From Alteromonas sp. KC3 (GTDB taxonomy: Bacteria; Pseudomonadota; Gammaproteobacteria; Enterobacterales; Alteromonadaceae): a stretch of DNA of 64,000 bases. Of the stretch, positions 7,255-16,291 are shown piece by piece. The stretch covers positions 1,550,001 through 1,614,000 of the forward strand of contig NZ_AP024235.1 in the NCBI RefSeq assembly GCF_016756315.1. Reading direction: 5' to 3'. The notes beneath the pieces were generated by a model. It searched no databases. It was given only the letters and a program-made list of their open reading frames with translations, and was not told the origin of the DNA. How positions within the stretch are numbered: position 1 is the first letter of the stretch; each line of letters opens with the position of its first letter. The position numbers were made by a program, and so were the translations under genes.

Positions 7255-9077
7255 TGTTTGCACTCTATAAAAGCGAATTTCAACGCTTTGCGTTACTCGC
7301 CTCAACGGCGTTAGCCTTACTTCTTGCGGCATACTTAATGCTGCCCAAAATGGGCTTGTGGGATATTTTGCATCGCAATATGGGCTTTTTACTTACGGTG
7401 GGTAGCATAATTATCTCGCTCGTTTTTGGTATTGTGCACGCCCTGTTATGGAAAAAGAAAAACTTCTGGGTTTTTCTTATCCACCGGCCCTTAGACAGCA
7501 GCAAAATCTACCTAAGCCTTATGCTGGCAGGGATTACCGTTCTTATGAGTACGATTTCCTTGTCGTTACTTATCACTACGCTGGGGTACGACAACTTCAC
7601 CAATAAAGTTGTCGATTGGCGTCACTACCAGTTTATCGGCTATCTTACTTTACTTAATGCGTCGTGCTACATGGTGGGAACGCTCTCAGTATTGCATCGT
7701 TCCCGGTTTGCTATTTTGGTGTTTTACACATTATTTATTGCTTTTTTCCCAGAGCCCAAAAACACCCTAGCGCAATATGTACCTTTGGTGTTTATGCTTT
7801 GCGCCTTATTCTATTTAAACATTAAAAGCTTTAAGCCAGATTTGAACAAACCACTGGATACTCCCTTGGGCACAGGCTTGTTGGCAACCGGCGTGAGTTA
7901 TAGTGTGGTTATTGTGCTCATACTTGCTACTACCGTGTTCTATCACTTGCCGATGATGGCCATTGGTAAACATCCTGATATGAACCCGGTTGATGGCACA
8001 CGAAAATTGATCTGGGAAAACAACTTTGAAAACGCTGTGGGCTACATATTAGAGGGCAGCGGTCACGCGCAAGCCGCGCACTATGCGAATCAAGCCAAGC
8101 TTGCGGATGTTTTGTCGTTACCGGTGACACCATGGCAGTCGGCGCGAAAAAATCAGCTGCACCGATTTGATAATCAAGACGCTATCGTCGACCCCGATAC
8201 GCGCAATGTGTGGAAGTTTTCACATGACGAAATGCTGCTTGTAGGCGTTGATGGTTACTCTGGGAAGTCGTTAGGTGCTATTGGGCGCGATGGCTTTGTG
8301 GCGTCGGTTAATGATGCGAAGAGCAGTGACCGTTTTGAGTTTGTCCCTCATTTAAGCCAAGGCAAGTTCTTATCGACGCCAGATGGTCTATACAGCATCG
8401 ATTTTGAAACAAAGTCCTTGCTTGTCAAACACCGTCCTAACCCCGGGGAGCGCTACACCAGTGCGTTATGGTTGTCAGAGCAGGTAGGCAGAATTTCCAC
8501 CTCTACACAGCTTTTGATGTTTAATCGCAATACGCTATATGATGATTTTGCCGAGTTTGTGGTGGATTATCAGTTTGTTTATCCAGCAAGTGTTGGTGGA
8601 GCCGACACCGCATATGGGTTAAAAGTGGCCGATGGATATTTACTTATCTTTACCGGCGAACACTATTTCGGGTTTGATCGCCCAGGCGCAGAAGTATTTA
8701 TTACTCGCCTTGATGGCAGTAGCGAAAAATTGGGGGAGCGTGAGTTCTATTTACACAGTTTACCTGGTTGGGTACGACACTATAACTTTATAGTAGCGCC
8801 GTTTATCTTTGTGTCGGAAGAGCTGCTTGCCCATTTCATTGACCCATTTGAAAGCCGCTACATGAGCTTTGAAGACATAAAAAATCAACACTATCCGCTT
8901 TACATTTGGGTGGTTGCCGCACTACTTCAATTTGCCTCGGTGTTAGTGTTGTGGCGCCTTACTAGAGCGCTTGTCGACAAAGCGAGTCTTCGCCTTACGT
9001 GGCGTGTATTGGGCATGGTGTTGGGTCTTCCCGCGTTACTCAGTTTTGTGCTGCTTCAGCCGCTAAGGCGAAGTTAA
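7254..9077 (+). CDS. ABC-transporter-associated membrane protein with large soluble domain
   Basis: 607 residues, start overlapping the ATPase stop by one base (TAATG). Hydrophobic segments in residues ~10-210 suggest about six membrane spans. Residues ~235-545 are mainly hydrophilic with short aromatic β-like stretches (for example DGLYSIDFETKSLLV and DGYLLIFTGEHYFGF) that could form a propeller-like extracytoplasmic domain. Two further hydrophobic segments follow near 550-600. The ABC context makes it the permease partner. I do not recognise a named family; YtrA-linked operons often carry atypical permeases. Substrate unknown. Confidence 0.7.
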   Translation: MFALYKSEFQRFALLASTALALLLAAYLMLPKMGLWDILHRNMGFLLTVGSIIISLVFGIVHALLWKKKNFWVFLIHRPLDSSKIYLSLMLAGITVLMSTISLSLLITTLGYDNFTNKVVDWRHYQFIGYLTLLNASCYMVGTLSVLHRSRFAILVFYTLFIAFFPEPKNTLAQYVPLVFMLCALFYLNIKSFKPDLNKPLDTPLGTGLLATGVSYSVVIVLILATTVFYHLPMMAIGKHPDMNPVDGTRKLIWENNFENAVGYILEGSGHAQAAHYANQAKLADVLSLPVTPWQSARKNQLHRFDNQDAIVDPDTRNVWKFSHDEMLLVGVDGYSGKSLGAIGRDGFVASVNDAKSSDRFEFVPHLSQGKFLSTPDGLYSIDFETKSLLVKHRPNPGERYTSALWLSEQVGRISTSTQLLMFNRNTLYDDFAEFVVDYQFVYPASVGGADTAYGLKVADGYLLIFTGEHYFGFDRPGAEVFITRLDGSSEKLGEREFYLHSLPGWVRHYNFIVAPFIFVSEELLAHFIDPFESRYMSFEDIKNQHYPLYIWVVAALLQFASVLVLWRLTRALVDKASLRLTWRVLGMVLGLPALLSFVLLQPLRRS

Positions 9078-9114
9078 CACGCCCAAATACTCACTAAAGG
9101 GTTAACTACCCAAA

Positions 9115-9178
9115 CGGCAATCACGCAAGAAACAAAACGTGGTTGCCGCTACCAAACACTCGTTGATAGCAGTGTTTG
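9115..9178. other. Two consecutive hairpins between the ABC operon and the S9 peptidase gene
   Basis: CGGCAATCACG (9115-9125) pairs with CGTGGTTGCCG (9138-9148) with one G-U pair. CAAACACT pairs with AGTGTTTG in the stretch 9152-9178. Neither is followed by a clear T-run, so these are not classical terminators, though they could end or stabilise the upstream transcript. Confidence 0.5.
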
Positions 9179-9214
9179 CTATTTCAATCCGTTTTTAAAT
9201 TTTAAAGGAATGCT

Positions 9215-11356
9215 ATGAATACCAGATGGCAGGTATCAGTGTATCTATGGTTATGTGTGTCGTGCGTGGGTATTGCAATGAATGCATCCTACGCCGCGCA
9301 GGAAAATAATGAATATGTACCCATTGAACGAGCAAAGCAGCAGGCGTTTTCTAAACCGAAGTCTGCGTTAATTAGTAGGGCCGTATTTAATAAAGAGCAG
9401 CCTGTCGAAAGCGTACTGCTATCACCTGATGGCCTTAAAATGAGCTATGTCATTAAGGAGAATAAGCGCAAGCAACTTTGGGTTTATGACATTGCGTTGG
9501 ATAAGCATGTAAAGCTTATCACTGCGCACAATCTTGAAAACCTAAGTTGGACAGCCGACAGCAATCGCCTTGTTTATGTGGACGCAAAACGAGTTGTATT
9601 TGTTGGGCTATCTAAACAACAGCTTGCGCAAACGCGCTATCGCTTGAGCGATGCTAATACCTTGTTTGTTAAAACAGACAGCTATAACCCCGACGCATTT
9701 TGGCTGCTTAAATACGATGTTAGCCAAAGCATGTACTCGCTAATAAAAGTGGACAGTCACTCAAATCTAAAAAAGGACAGTCACTTCAAACGCAATTCGG
9801 ATGAGCAATCGGACAGTCACTCACACTCAAAATCGGACAGTCACTCAAAATCGGACAGTCACTCAAACGAATCTATTCAGTATCGCTCGCCACTTCCAAT
9901 AATGAATTTTTGGGCAGATAAAAAGGCGGTAAGGTTTGTCTCACTAATGGGTAACGATTATCAAAGCATTGTTCAGCTGCTTGCTGATGGAGAACGAGAA
10001 ATCATAAAGTGCGAGGTGTTCGATACGTGTAAAATACATCACTGGTCTGCGCAAACACACACATTGCTGCTCTCTGGTCAAATTGACAATGACACCGCGA
10101 CGCTTCACGCCATAAACACGAAGACTGGAATCAAGAAAGCCATTACAACCGAAAATAGTCCACCGTTTGATGCTTCACAGTTTTTTGTATCACCGGAGGG
10201 CAAACCGTTTCTTTTGGGTTATGAAACCCAGTATGTTCACTACGAAGCGTTAACGCCAAATGCCGAGGCGTTGCTCAATAGGCTGACGAGCAGAATAAGT
10301 GATAATATTTATCGTTTTACCCCTGATAAGTCGTTAACACACTGGCTGGTTGCCGAAGAAGATCAGCAAAGTGGTAACGTGCATTTTAGGCTTTATTTGG
10401 CCGAGTCTGACACCTGGATAAGCCCTTTATCGCACATAGAGCCCTCTCAAACAGACGCAACATGGTCAGCGCTTAGAGTGCCAATTCAGTACCAAGCCAG
10501 TGATGGTATGCCGTTGTTTGGTTACCTGACATTACCTAGTGGTTATAAGGCCAGCGAGGTTCCCTTGGTTGTTTTTCCTCATGGAGGACCGTGGAACAGA
10601 AGTCATGGCTCCTACAATCGTATTAGCCAGTTTATGGCGAACCGAGGTTATGCGGTGTTCGAGCCCAATTTTCGGGGTTCAACAGGTATGGGGCAGGCAT
10701 ATATGACCAGCGCTCAGCGCGATTTTGGCAACGGACGTGTTCAGCAGGACATTATCGACAGTGTGGATTACTTGCTTGAAAATGGTGTGGGTCGTGCAGA
10801 TCGTTTAGCTATTGTTGGGCATTCGTTTGGCGGTTTTAGCGCAATTAATGCATTGGCGTTTACACCCGATAAATTTAGCGTTGCTTTTGCCGCCGCCGCT
10901 CCCAACAATATGTCTGATACCATCAGACATTACAAATCATCTATTCCAGCGGTCTTCTTGCCAATGCGTTTACCTCGCTTTTCGGCTTTGATGGGCGATA
11001 TAACCAATCGTCAAGACGTGTCGTACCTTTATGAACAGTCACCCGATAAGCACTGGCAGAACATTGATAAACCTCTGTATATGTGGGCAGGTGCACAAGA
11101 TGACAGGGTTGCGATTGAAGATGTGCGAGAATTTGCATTAAGGCTGCATGCTGATGGCAAGGCCATTAGTTTAGTGAGTGATGCCCGTGAAGGGCATAGC
11201 CCAAACAGTTCGCTGGCAAAAGACGGGTATCTGTACTTGCTAGAGCGTGCATTGTTTTCACACCTACACGGGAGAATGGAGGAAAAAATGACCCCATCGC
11301 TCACGCGCTATTTCGATAAATTTACGTCTATCGATACCAATGGTGTCAGCAACTAA
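9215..11356 (+). CDS. S9-family prolyl oligopeptidase / dipeptidyl aminopeptidase-like, exported
   Basis: 713 residues with a signal peptide (residues ~1-28, ending near YAAQEN). The N-terminal β-propeller carries TolB-like blades (SPDGLKMSYVIKENKRKQLWVYD). The C-terminal α/β-hydrolase domain has VFPHGGPW for the oxyanion region, nucleophile Ser537 in GHSFGGFSA, Asp in AGAQDDRV, and His in EGHS. These enzymes cleave short peptides in the periplasm. Odd: residues ~179-222 form a Ser/His/Asp/Lys-rich, low-complexity insert (DSHS repeated) encoded by five in-frame copies of GGACAGTCACT, which interrupts the propeller. A TAAAGGA ribosome site precedes the ATG. The catalytic domain itself looks intact. 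Confidence 0.88.
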   Translation: MNTRWQVSVYLWLCVSCVGIAMNASYAAQENNEYVPIERAKQQAFSKPKSALISRAVFNKEQPVESVLLSPDGLKMSYVIKENKRKQLWVYDIALDKHVKLITAHNLENLSWTADSNRLVYVDAKRVVFVGLSKQQLAQTRYRLSDANTLFVKTDSYNPDAFWLLKYDVSQSMYSLIKVDSHSNLKKDSHFKRNSDEQSDSHSHSKSDSHSKSDSHSNESIQYRSPLPIMNFWADKKAVRFVSLMGNDYQSIVQLLADGEREIIKCEVFDTCKIHHWSAQTHTLLLSGQIDNDTATLHAINTKTGIKKAITTENSPPFDASQFFVSPEGKPFLLGYETQYVHYEALTPNAEALLNRLTSRISDNIYRFTPDKSLTHWLVAEEDQQSGNVHFRLYLAESDTWISPLSHIEPSQTDATWSALRVPIQYQASDGMPLFGYLTLPSGYKASEVPLVVFPHGGPWNRSHGSYNRISQFMANRGYAVFEPNFRGSTGMGQAYMTSAQRDFGNGRVQQDIIDSVDYLLENGVGRADRLAIVGHSFGGFSAINALAFTPDKFSVAFAAAAPNNMSDTIRHYKSSIPAVFLPMRLPRFSALMGDITNRQDVSYLYEQSPDKHWQNIDKPLYMWAGAQDDRVAIEDVREFALRLHADGKAISLVSDAREGHSPNSSLAKDGYLYLLERALFSHLHGRMEEKMTPSLTRYFDKFTSIDTNGVSN
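9751..9863 (+). repeat. Five in-frame copies of GGACAGTCACT inside the S9 peptidase gene
   Basis: Exact 11-mers start at 9751, 9775, 9811, 9835 and 9853. Offsets are 24, 36, 24 and 18 bases, all multiples of three, so each copy encodes the same Asp-Ser-His-(Ser/Phe). The reverse complement AGTGACTGTCC differs by one base from AGTGTCTGTCC, which recurs elsewhere in the window. Confidence 0.95.
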
Positions 11357-11361
11357 AGCGT

Positions 11362-11943
11362 TTACGGGTTAACTAGCGGGTTTTCGCCTGGCTCTATGTG
11401 TTTTATCACTTTGGCAGGGTTGCCCGCTATTACCACATTGTCGCCAAACGACTTTGTCACCACAGCACCAGAGGCAACAACAACGTTATTGCCAAGCGTT
11501 ACGCCTGGGTTTATCACCGCCATTCCTCCAATCCAACAGTTATCGCCGAGTGTAATAGGCTTAGCGAACTCAATGCCGGTGGCTCTTTGTATTGGGTCAA
11601 TTGGGTGAGTAGCGGTATATAGCCCTACCTGAGGGGCGAGCATACAATTGTCGCCTATCGTTACGCGAGCAGCATCTAAAATCACGCAGTTGAAATTAGC
11701 GTAAAAGTTTTCGCCAACATAAATATTCTGGCCGTAGTCGCACTTAAATGTTGATTCGATATAAAGCCGCTTACCGGTGCTCCCAAATAAGGTTTTTAAA
11801 AGCTGGGTGCGTTTTTTATGCTCGGTTTGGCAGGTAGCATTTAAGAGGTCGAGCTGTTGACGGCAATGCTTGCGCAGTGTGGTGAGTAGTTTGTCAGACG
11901 GGTAATACAACTCGCCTGACAACATCTTTTCCTGTTCGGTCAT
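11362..11943 (-). CDS. maa: Maltose/sugar O-acetyltransferase, left-handed β-helix family
   Basis: 193 residues. The N-terminal Maa-type segment (EKMLSGELYYPSDKLL) is followed by hexapeptide repeats from about residue 75 to 180, including ITLGDNCWIGGMAVINPGV and VVVASGAVVTKSFGDN. The active-site His is in LYTATHPIDP. The family transfers acetyl from acetyl-CoA to maltose, glucose or other sugars in the cytoplasm. It converges on the S9 peptidase gene, with only five bases between the stops. Acceptor sugar uncertain; the symbol is given by similarity. Confidence 0.85.
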   Translation of the reverse strand: MTEQEKMLSGELYYPSDKLLTTLRKHCRQQLDLLNATCQTEHKKRTQLLKTLFGSTGKRLYIESTFKCDYGQNIYVGENFYANFNCVILDAARVTIGDNCMLAPQVGLYTATHPIDPIQRATGIEFAKPITLGDNCWIGGMAVINPGVTLGNNVVVASGAVVTKSFGDNVVIAGNPAKVIKHIEPGENPLVNP

Positions 11944-11975
11944 AGGTAGGTGCTAGCACTTAAAAAAGCGCTACG

Positions 11976-12647
11976 TTACTGCGCTCCGCTGTAACTGACA
12001 ACCACTTTTTTATCAAATGCGTCATTGTCGAATGCTAAATTAACAGGGCGCTCTAAGATAATAGTACCATCAATCACAACGTCGCTCTCGATAGTCAGTG
12101 TCGGTTTGTTGTCAGAACCTTTACCCCATGAGCTTTCACTCTCGCGATAAATTATGTTACCGATAATATGCGTGTTGCCCTTAAGCGTAATGTCACCGTT
12201 TAGAGTTTCAACATCTTCTTCTACCACAGTATCGGTGACAGTGATATCTCCATTCACCGTTTCAACATGGCCACCAATTTTACTTTGCTCTGGCAGCGTA
12301 ATATTTCCATTTACTGACTCAACATTACCTAACACACTAAGGTGTGACGTTGCTGAGATATCGCCATTAACGATGTCGATACTACGAACCGTAACATGGC
12401 TTTCCATTTCTAAATTACCATTCACAATACTGACATCGTCTGCGCCGGCATGGTCGCTAATTTCAACATTGCCATTAACCGATGAAATATCTCCCGCGTG
12501 CTTACCTTCAGCTATATCAATGTTGCCCAATATCGAACTAAAATCGCTGCCTTCCATCGCGCTGGCGTTGCCTACATGGATAACACAGCCAGACAACATT
12601 GAAGCAGAGGCAAGTAATACAGCACCAGCAATCATAGACTTTTTCAT
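11976..12647 (-). CDS. Lipoprotein with tandem VNG(N/D) β-solenoid repeats
   Basis: 223 residues from the ATG at 12647, chosen because AAGGAAA sits just upstream and the product then opens with a clean lipoprotein signal: MKKSMIAG, hydrophobic core, and LSGC as lipobox. An upstream in-frame start would add 20 residues before the signal. The body contains at least five ~19-residue repeats, each ending in V(N/L)NG(N/D)(I/L/V), which suggests a right-handed β-solenoid of the bactofilin or DUF4097-like type. Envelope location is inferred from the lipobox. No enzymatic motif is seen. Neighbours give no functional clue. Confidence 0.75.
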   Translation of the reverse strand: MKKSMIAGAVLLASASMLSGCVIHVGNASAMEGSDFSSILGNIDIAEGKHAGDISSVNGNVEISDHAGADDVSIVNGNLEMESHVTVRSIDIVNGDISATSHLSVLGNVESVNGNITLPEQSKIGGHVETVNGDITVTDTVVEEDVETLNGDITLKGNTHIIGNIIYRESESSWGKGSDNKPTLTIESDVVIDGTIILERPVNLAFDNDAFDKKVVVSYSGAQ

Positions 12648-13286
12648 TTTCTTATTTCCTTTTTGAACAGCAGATGAGCGAGGGGATTGTCGCTCAATGT
12701 AACGCAAAACGTTGTTATTAAATGTAAATAATCGTAACTAGCAATAACCAGTTTTACTTTATTGGTAATCATATTATGTGCCACTATTATTTATCTATTA
12801 ATAACAGTGAGTTACATGTTTTTAGGGTGAAAAGTAGAAAGCCAGAAAGTTTGACTGACTGAAAGTTGGCGTAACTCACTATTTTATAGGGAATTTGAAC
12901 ATTGTTTTGTGAGCGAAAATTCTACAAATTGGCGTTGGGTAAAAAACAAATGTCAAAAATGGACACCCACTTGTTTAGCGTGAAAAAAGTGTCTGTCCTA
13001 AATATTGCTAAAAAGTGTCTGTCCTAAATAGTGCTAAATAGTGGAAAGTGTTAAAAAGATGGCTGTCTAAATCAACGCAAGTTTAGATGCTGTAAAGTGG
13101 TTTAGCATGAAAGTGGAAGGGTTGATGTGTCCTTAAGGGCTAACGTTGCTTAACAAAGGCCTATTGCTTGCATGTGCTTGCATAATATCACGGTGTGGTA
13201 AGAGAACATTTTAAACGCTATTTCGCCAGCGTACCCTTTGCTGGTGATGGTATACGGCAAGATTGAAGATTGTAAATGGAGATTTC
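12648..13286. other. 639-bp intergenic region with REP-like repeats
   Basis: There is no convincing gene here. The left part should hold the promoter of the lipoprotein gene and is AT-rich. From 12961 to 13072 lies a REP-like structure and tandem repeats, described separately. The right end holds the ribosome site GGAG (13278-13281) of the following gene. Confidence 0.7.
12961..13072. repeat. REP-like stem plus two tandem 26-bp units and a decayed third
   Basis: GGACACCCACTT (12961-12972) can pair with AAGTGTCTGTCC (12987-12998) at 10 of 12 positions. The second arm sits in a 26-bp unit (12984-13009) that is immediately repeated at 13010-13035 with one mismatch. AAAAAGATGGCTGTCTAAAT at 13053-13072 looks like a diverged third copy. 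The core AGTGTCTGTCC also occurs elsewhere in the window. Confidence 0.8.
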
Positions 13287-14573
13287 ATGCAGGATAAATA
13301 CACGCAGTTAGCGCAGGCCAAGCGACTGGCATTGGGGTGTTTAATCTTTGCCGCAAGTGTTTTCATGATTACCACAGCAACACCTAAATTTATACCTGAG
13401 TTAGCCAACGCTTGGTGGCTTGGTCTTATTAAAATGGCCAGTGAAGCTGCTTTAGTTGGAGGGCTAGCAGACTGGTTCGCAGTAACTGCGCTGTTTAAAC
13501 CTATACCAGCAAAATATCCCATACCTCATACCAACATAGTTGCGAATAACAAAAGTGTTATTGCGAATAACCTTTCACTATTTGTGAAAGAGAAATTTTT
13601 TCACCCAGAAGCGATAGAGAAATTAATCAGTAGCAGTGATCCTGCCAAGGGCGCGGGGCGATGGCTAGTTGTCGATGCTAATGCTACTCGGTTAAGTCGG
13701 TTTATTTGCGATGCTCTTGCAGGCGTGCTGCGAGTGCTGGACGACGAACCCGTTAAGGCGTTTATTGCCCGTACGGCTGAAAAAGGCATTAAACAACTCG
13801 ACTTGCGCCAGCTTATGGCGACATCGCTTAACGCTGTCACGCGGGAGCGGCAACATCAGGTCGTGCTTGATCGCGTGTTAGGCAAATTGGCAAATTTAAT
13901 GGCGCAGCCAGATACACAGGTTTATATCGCAGATACGCTAGTGGTGTGGCTTAAAACTGAATACAGCCGATTAGAGAAAATTTTGCCGTCAAGCTGGTTA
14001 AGTGAACAGGGGGCGCTAATCGCGGTTAAAGCGGTGTCGAGCATACTGGAAGATATCTATCACGATGAAGAGCATCCAATTCGCCATGCTTTTGATGAGC
14101 AAGTTCATGAATTTTTGTACGAATTACAGCATAGCCCGTTAATGGAAAAGAAAGTGAATGGCTATCGAGAGAAGATTGTGAATGATCCTGCGCTCAAAAA
14201 TTACGTGCATCAGTCGTGGGGGCGCTTTCATACTTGGTTGCTAGCAACGCTTGATGAGAAAGAGGGGAAAGCTGAAACTAAGGTAGCGTCTTTGCTTAAA
14301 GATATTGGTACAAACCTCACAAGTGATAGTGAGTTGTCACGAGCTTTCAATAAGCACATAGGCGAAGCCGCGAAATATATGGCACCGGAACTTGCTGAAT
14401 TCTTAACTCGACATATCAGAGATACCATTAACAGTTGGGACGAGCGTGAAATGGCGCAACAGGTAGAGCTTAATATCGGACGTGATCTGCAAAAAGTGCG
14501 TATAAACGGCACAATAGTTGGCGGGCTTATTGGTGCAATCCTGTTTGGCATTGAAACACTCGTTGGTCTGTGA
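13287..14573 (+). CDS. yjiN: DUF445 family membrane protein, YjiN-like
   Basis: 428 residues from ATG 13287, supported by GGAG six bases upstream; an in-frame TTG at 13263 is less likely. An N-terminal hydrophobic segment is followed by MASEAALVGGLADWFAVTALFKPIP, the characteristic DUF445 start. A long helical middle domain follows, then a C-terminal hydrophobic helix (INGTIVGGLIGAILFGIETL). YjiN-type proteins are inner-membrane proteins of unknown function. The gene appears monocistronic between the repeat region and a convergent DUF998 gene. Confidence 0.88.
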   Translation: MQDKYTQLAQAKRLALGCLIFAASVFMITTATPKFIPELANAWWLGLIKMASEAALVGGLADWFAVTALFKPIPAKYPIPHTNIVANNKSVIANNLSLFVKEKFFHPEAIEKLISSSDPAKGAGRWLVVDANATRLSRFICDALAGVLRVLDDEPVKAFIARTAEKGIKQLDLRQLMATSLNAVTRERQHQVVLDRVLGKLANLMAQPDTQVYIADTLVVWLKTEYSRLEKILPSSWLSEQGALIAVKAVSSILEDIYHDEEHPIRHAFDEQVHEFLYELQHSPLMEKKVNGYREKIVNDPALKNYVHQSWGRFHTWLLATLDEKEGKAETKVASLLKDIGTNLTSDSELSRAFNKHIGEAAKYMAPELAEFLTRHIRDTINSWDEREMAQQVELNIGRDLQKVRINGTIVGGLIGAILFGIETLVGL

Positions 14574-14581
14574 AAACGGCT

Positions 14582-15190
14582 TCAGTACATCGCTACGACA
14601 TAGAGAGAATAAACGAACAACCATAGTATTTGAAAGCCATAACTAAGCCTTTGATATAGGCCGGGAACGGTTCGTTGCTCAAGTGCTTTTGCCAGTTTGA
14701 AAGAATAGTAAAAGCAGCCCGTGATACACAACACTGATATAAGCCGAAGCGATGTTGGATAGACACTAGAAAAAGCCACAATGGCGGGTGCAATGATAAA
14801 TGAAATCAGCATTATTAGGCCTGACCACGTGTGAATTTTAGAGCTCTTCGAAGGTGTTGTTGTATATGGATCAGCATCCATAGGATAGATGCCACATATC
14901 CAAGTTCCGATTCCATGAACAATGATCATCAAGCCAATAAATAGGGTGGGCACGTGTATATGAAAACGATAGCTTACGTAAGCTCCGTAAAGCACGAACA
15001 AAATGCCCAATGGATAATTATTGATAGCGGGTGATAACGTTTGAGTGGGGCTGCCAAAAGCGCCAAGTTCACTACAGAATTGCCTTGAATGACTATAGTT
15101 TGGATAAAATCGCGATGCGATATAAATACCCAGCACAATCCAAATTGATGCGAGGATGCCTGCAAAAGATAAAAAGGTGTCCACTCTCAA
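14582..15190 (-). CDS. DUF998 family membrane protein
   Basis: 202 residues with about six hydrophobic segments. The family pattern is visible: SHSRQFCSELGAFGSPTQ near residue 34, GIYPMDADP near 114, and KIHTWSGLIMLISFI near 131. DUF998 proteins are integral membrane proteins without an established activity. It converges with the yjiN-like gene (8 bp between the stops). Upstream is a thioredoxin-like gene in the same direction, 83 bp away, so co-transcription is possible. Confidence 0.75.
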   Translation of the reverse strand: MRVDTFLSFAGILASIWIVLGIYIASRFYPNYSHSRQFCSELGAFGSPTQTLSPAINNYPLGILFVLYGAYVSYRFHIHVPTLFIGLMIIVHGIGTWICGIYPMDADPYTTTPSKSSKIHTWSGLIMLISFIIAPAIVAFSSVYPTSLRLISVLCITGCFYYSFKLAKALEQRTVPGLYQRLSYGFQILWLFVYSLYVVAMY

Positions 15191-15273
15191 TCGCCCCGTA
15201 AATATTGGAAAATAAAATCAGTTCTTTGGGTTAAATGCGTATATTCTTCGCGTTCAGAAGCTATCAGTTTGTA

Positions 15274-15819
15274 CTATTTTAGCTCAGCGTCTTCCAGTGA
15301 TACTTCATTACTTAACGTTGCTTTCCACTGTGGCTCGGTTTTGATTGAGTAACTCGACTCTGTGAGCACGCCATCTGCACTTATTTTAATGGTGTAAGGA
15401 ATTGAGACTGCATAGTTTCCAAACATTTTTTTAATCAGAACATCGCTGTCAGCTTCAGATTTCCACACTGTGCCAGTGTATCCCGTTTTCTCAAGCATTG
15501 TATTTAGCTCGTCCCAGTCATCATCAAGCGAAATAGCAACGACATTAACCGATTGTGGATGTTCGCTTTGAACTGCTTGTAAGTTTTTCAATGAGCTGTA
15601 ACAAGGAGCACACCATGATGCAAAGAAGTAGGCAACAGTAGGTTTACCTTCTAAAGAGGGGAAGGACACTTCATTACCTGATGAAGTTAAAAACGTAGGT
15701 GTCTGAACCTGTTGTCCAACTAACGCTTTTGACAGCGCAACTTTTTCTTCGTACGTGCTTGCGTTACAAACCGCACTGTAACAACTAAAAAGAAATAATA
15801 GGTGTATTGCTTTCAACAT
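15274..15819 (-). CDS. TlpA/ResA-type periplasmic thioredoxin
   Basis: 181 residues. A cleavable signal peptide (1-20, ending CNAS) leads to a thioredoxin fold with the redox motif Cys70-Ala-Pro-Cys73 in FFASWCAPCYSSL. The cis-Pro strand is near SIPYTIKISADG. The arrangement is typical of extracytoplasmic reductants of the AhpC/TSA-Redoxin/TlpA type, which reduce disulfides in cytochrome c maturation or other periplasmic proteins. No cytochrome maturation gene is adjacent, so the partner is unknown. Confidence 0.85.
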   Translation of the reverse strand: MLKAIHLLFLFSCYSAVCNASTYEEKVALSKALVGQQVQTPTFLTSSGNEVSFPSLEGKPTVAYFFASWCAPCYSSLKNLQAVQSEHPQSVNVVAISLDDDWDELNTMLEKTGYTGTVWKSEADSDVLIKKMFGNYAVSIPYTIKISADGVLTESSYSIKTEPQWKATLSNEVSLEDAELK

Positions 15820-15940
15820 GACCTCCGACTTGTCATATATCAGTCCTTTAGAACGATTTCACGGTCTTTATACTAGCTTAACAACGTGTTTTATTGCCAA
15901 TTCAATATGAATGATGTAGCTAAACTCGATACGCGCTAAG

Positions 15941-16291
15941 CTAAAACCACAATTCGTATAAATAGAATAAGAAATTAAACGCAACTGGAATGCAGGTTGC
16001 CACTATAACGCCCAAACAAAAAGCCTTGTTTACTCGACCCTTAATGTATTTTTCAGTTCGCGTTTGTTCAATTGACTTTATGATGTCATCTAACGATTCT
16101 GAGTTTTCAGCTTGCCTGTTAATCTTGAATTTATAGTTGTCGATAGAAGCGCAGTATTGCTTGTGCTGCTTTAAGAATGCTCGAAGATAGTCTTGGCTAA
16201 TGCCAGTTTCAAGCGAGAGTGAAATCAACCCACAACCATTTTCACCATGAGAGGCGAGGGTAGTTACTATTGTCCGAGTTTTAGTTTCCAT
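15941..16291 (-). CDS. Small protein with possible HTH and C-terminal membrane helix
   Basis: 116 residues, not recognised. The N-terminal half (GLISLSLETGISQDYLRAFLKQH) could form a helix-turn-helix. Residues ~92-113 (FCLGVIVATCIPVAFNFLFYL) form one long hydrophobic segment, so the protein may be a tail-anchored cytoplasmic domain. The ATG is preceded by GGAAGGAATTGG on the coding strand, a reasonable ribosome site. No operon partner is close. Confidence 0.5.
   Translation of the reverse strand: METKTRTIVTTLASHGENGCGLISLSLETGISQDYLRAFLKQHKQYCASIDNYKFKINRQAENSESLDDIIKSIEQTRTEKYIKGRVNKAFCLGVIVATCIPVAFNFLFYLYELWF

Noticed and set aside
9751..9863. CRISPR array
   Set aside because: Units are 11 bases at uneven spacing of 18-36 bases, in frame within a coding gene; no array geometry or cas genes.
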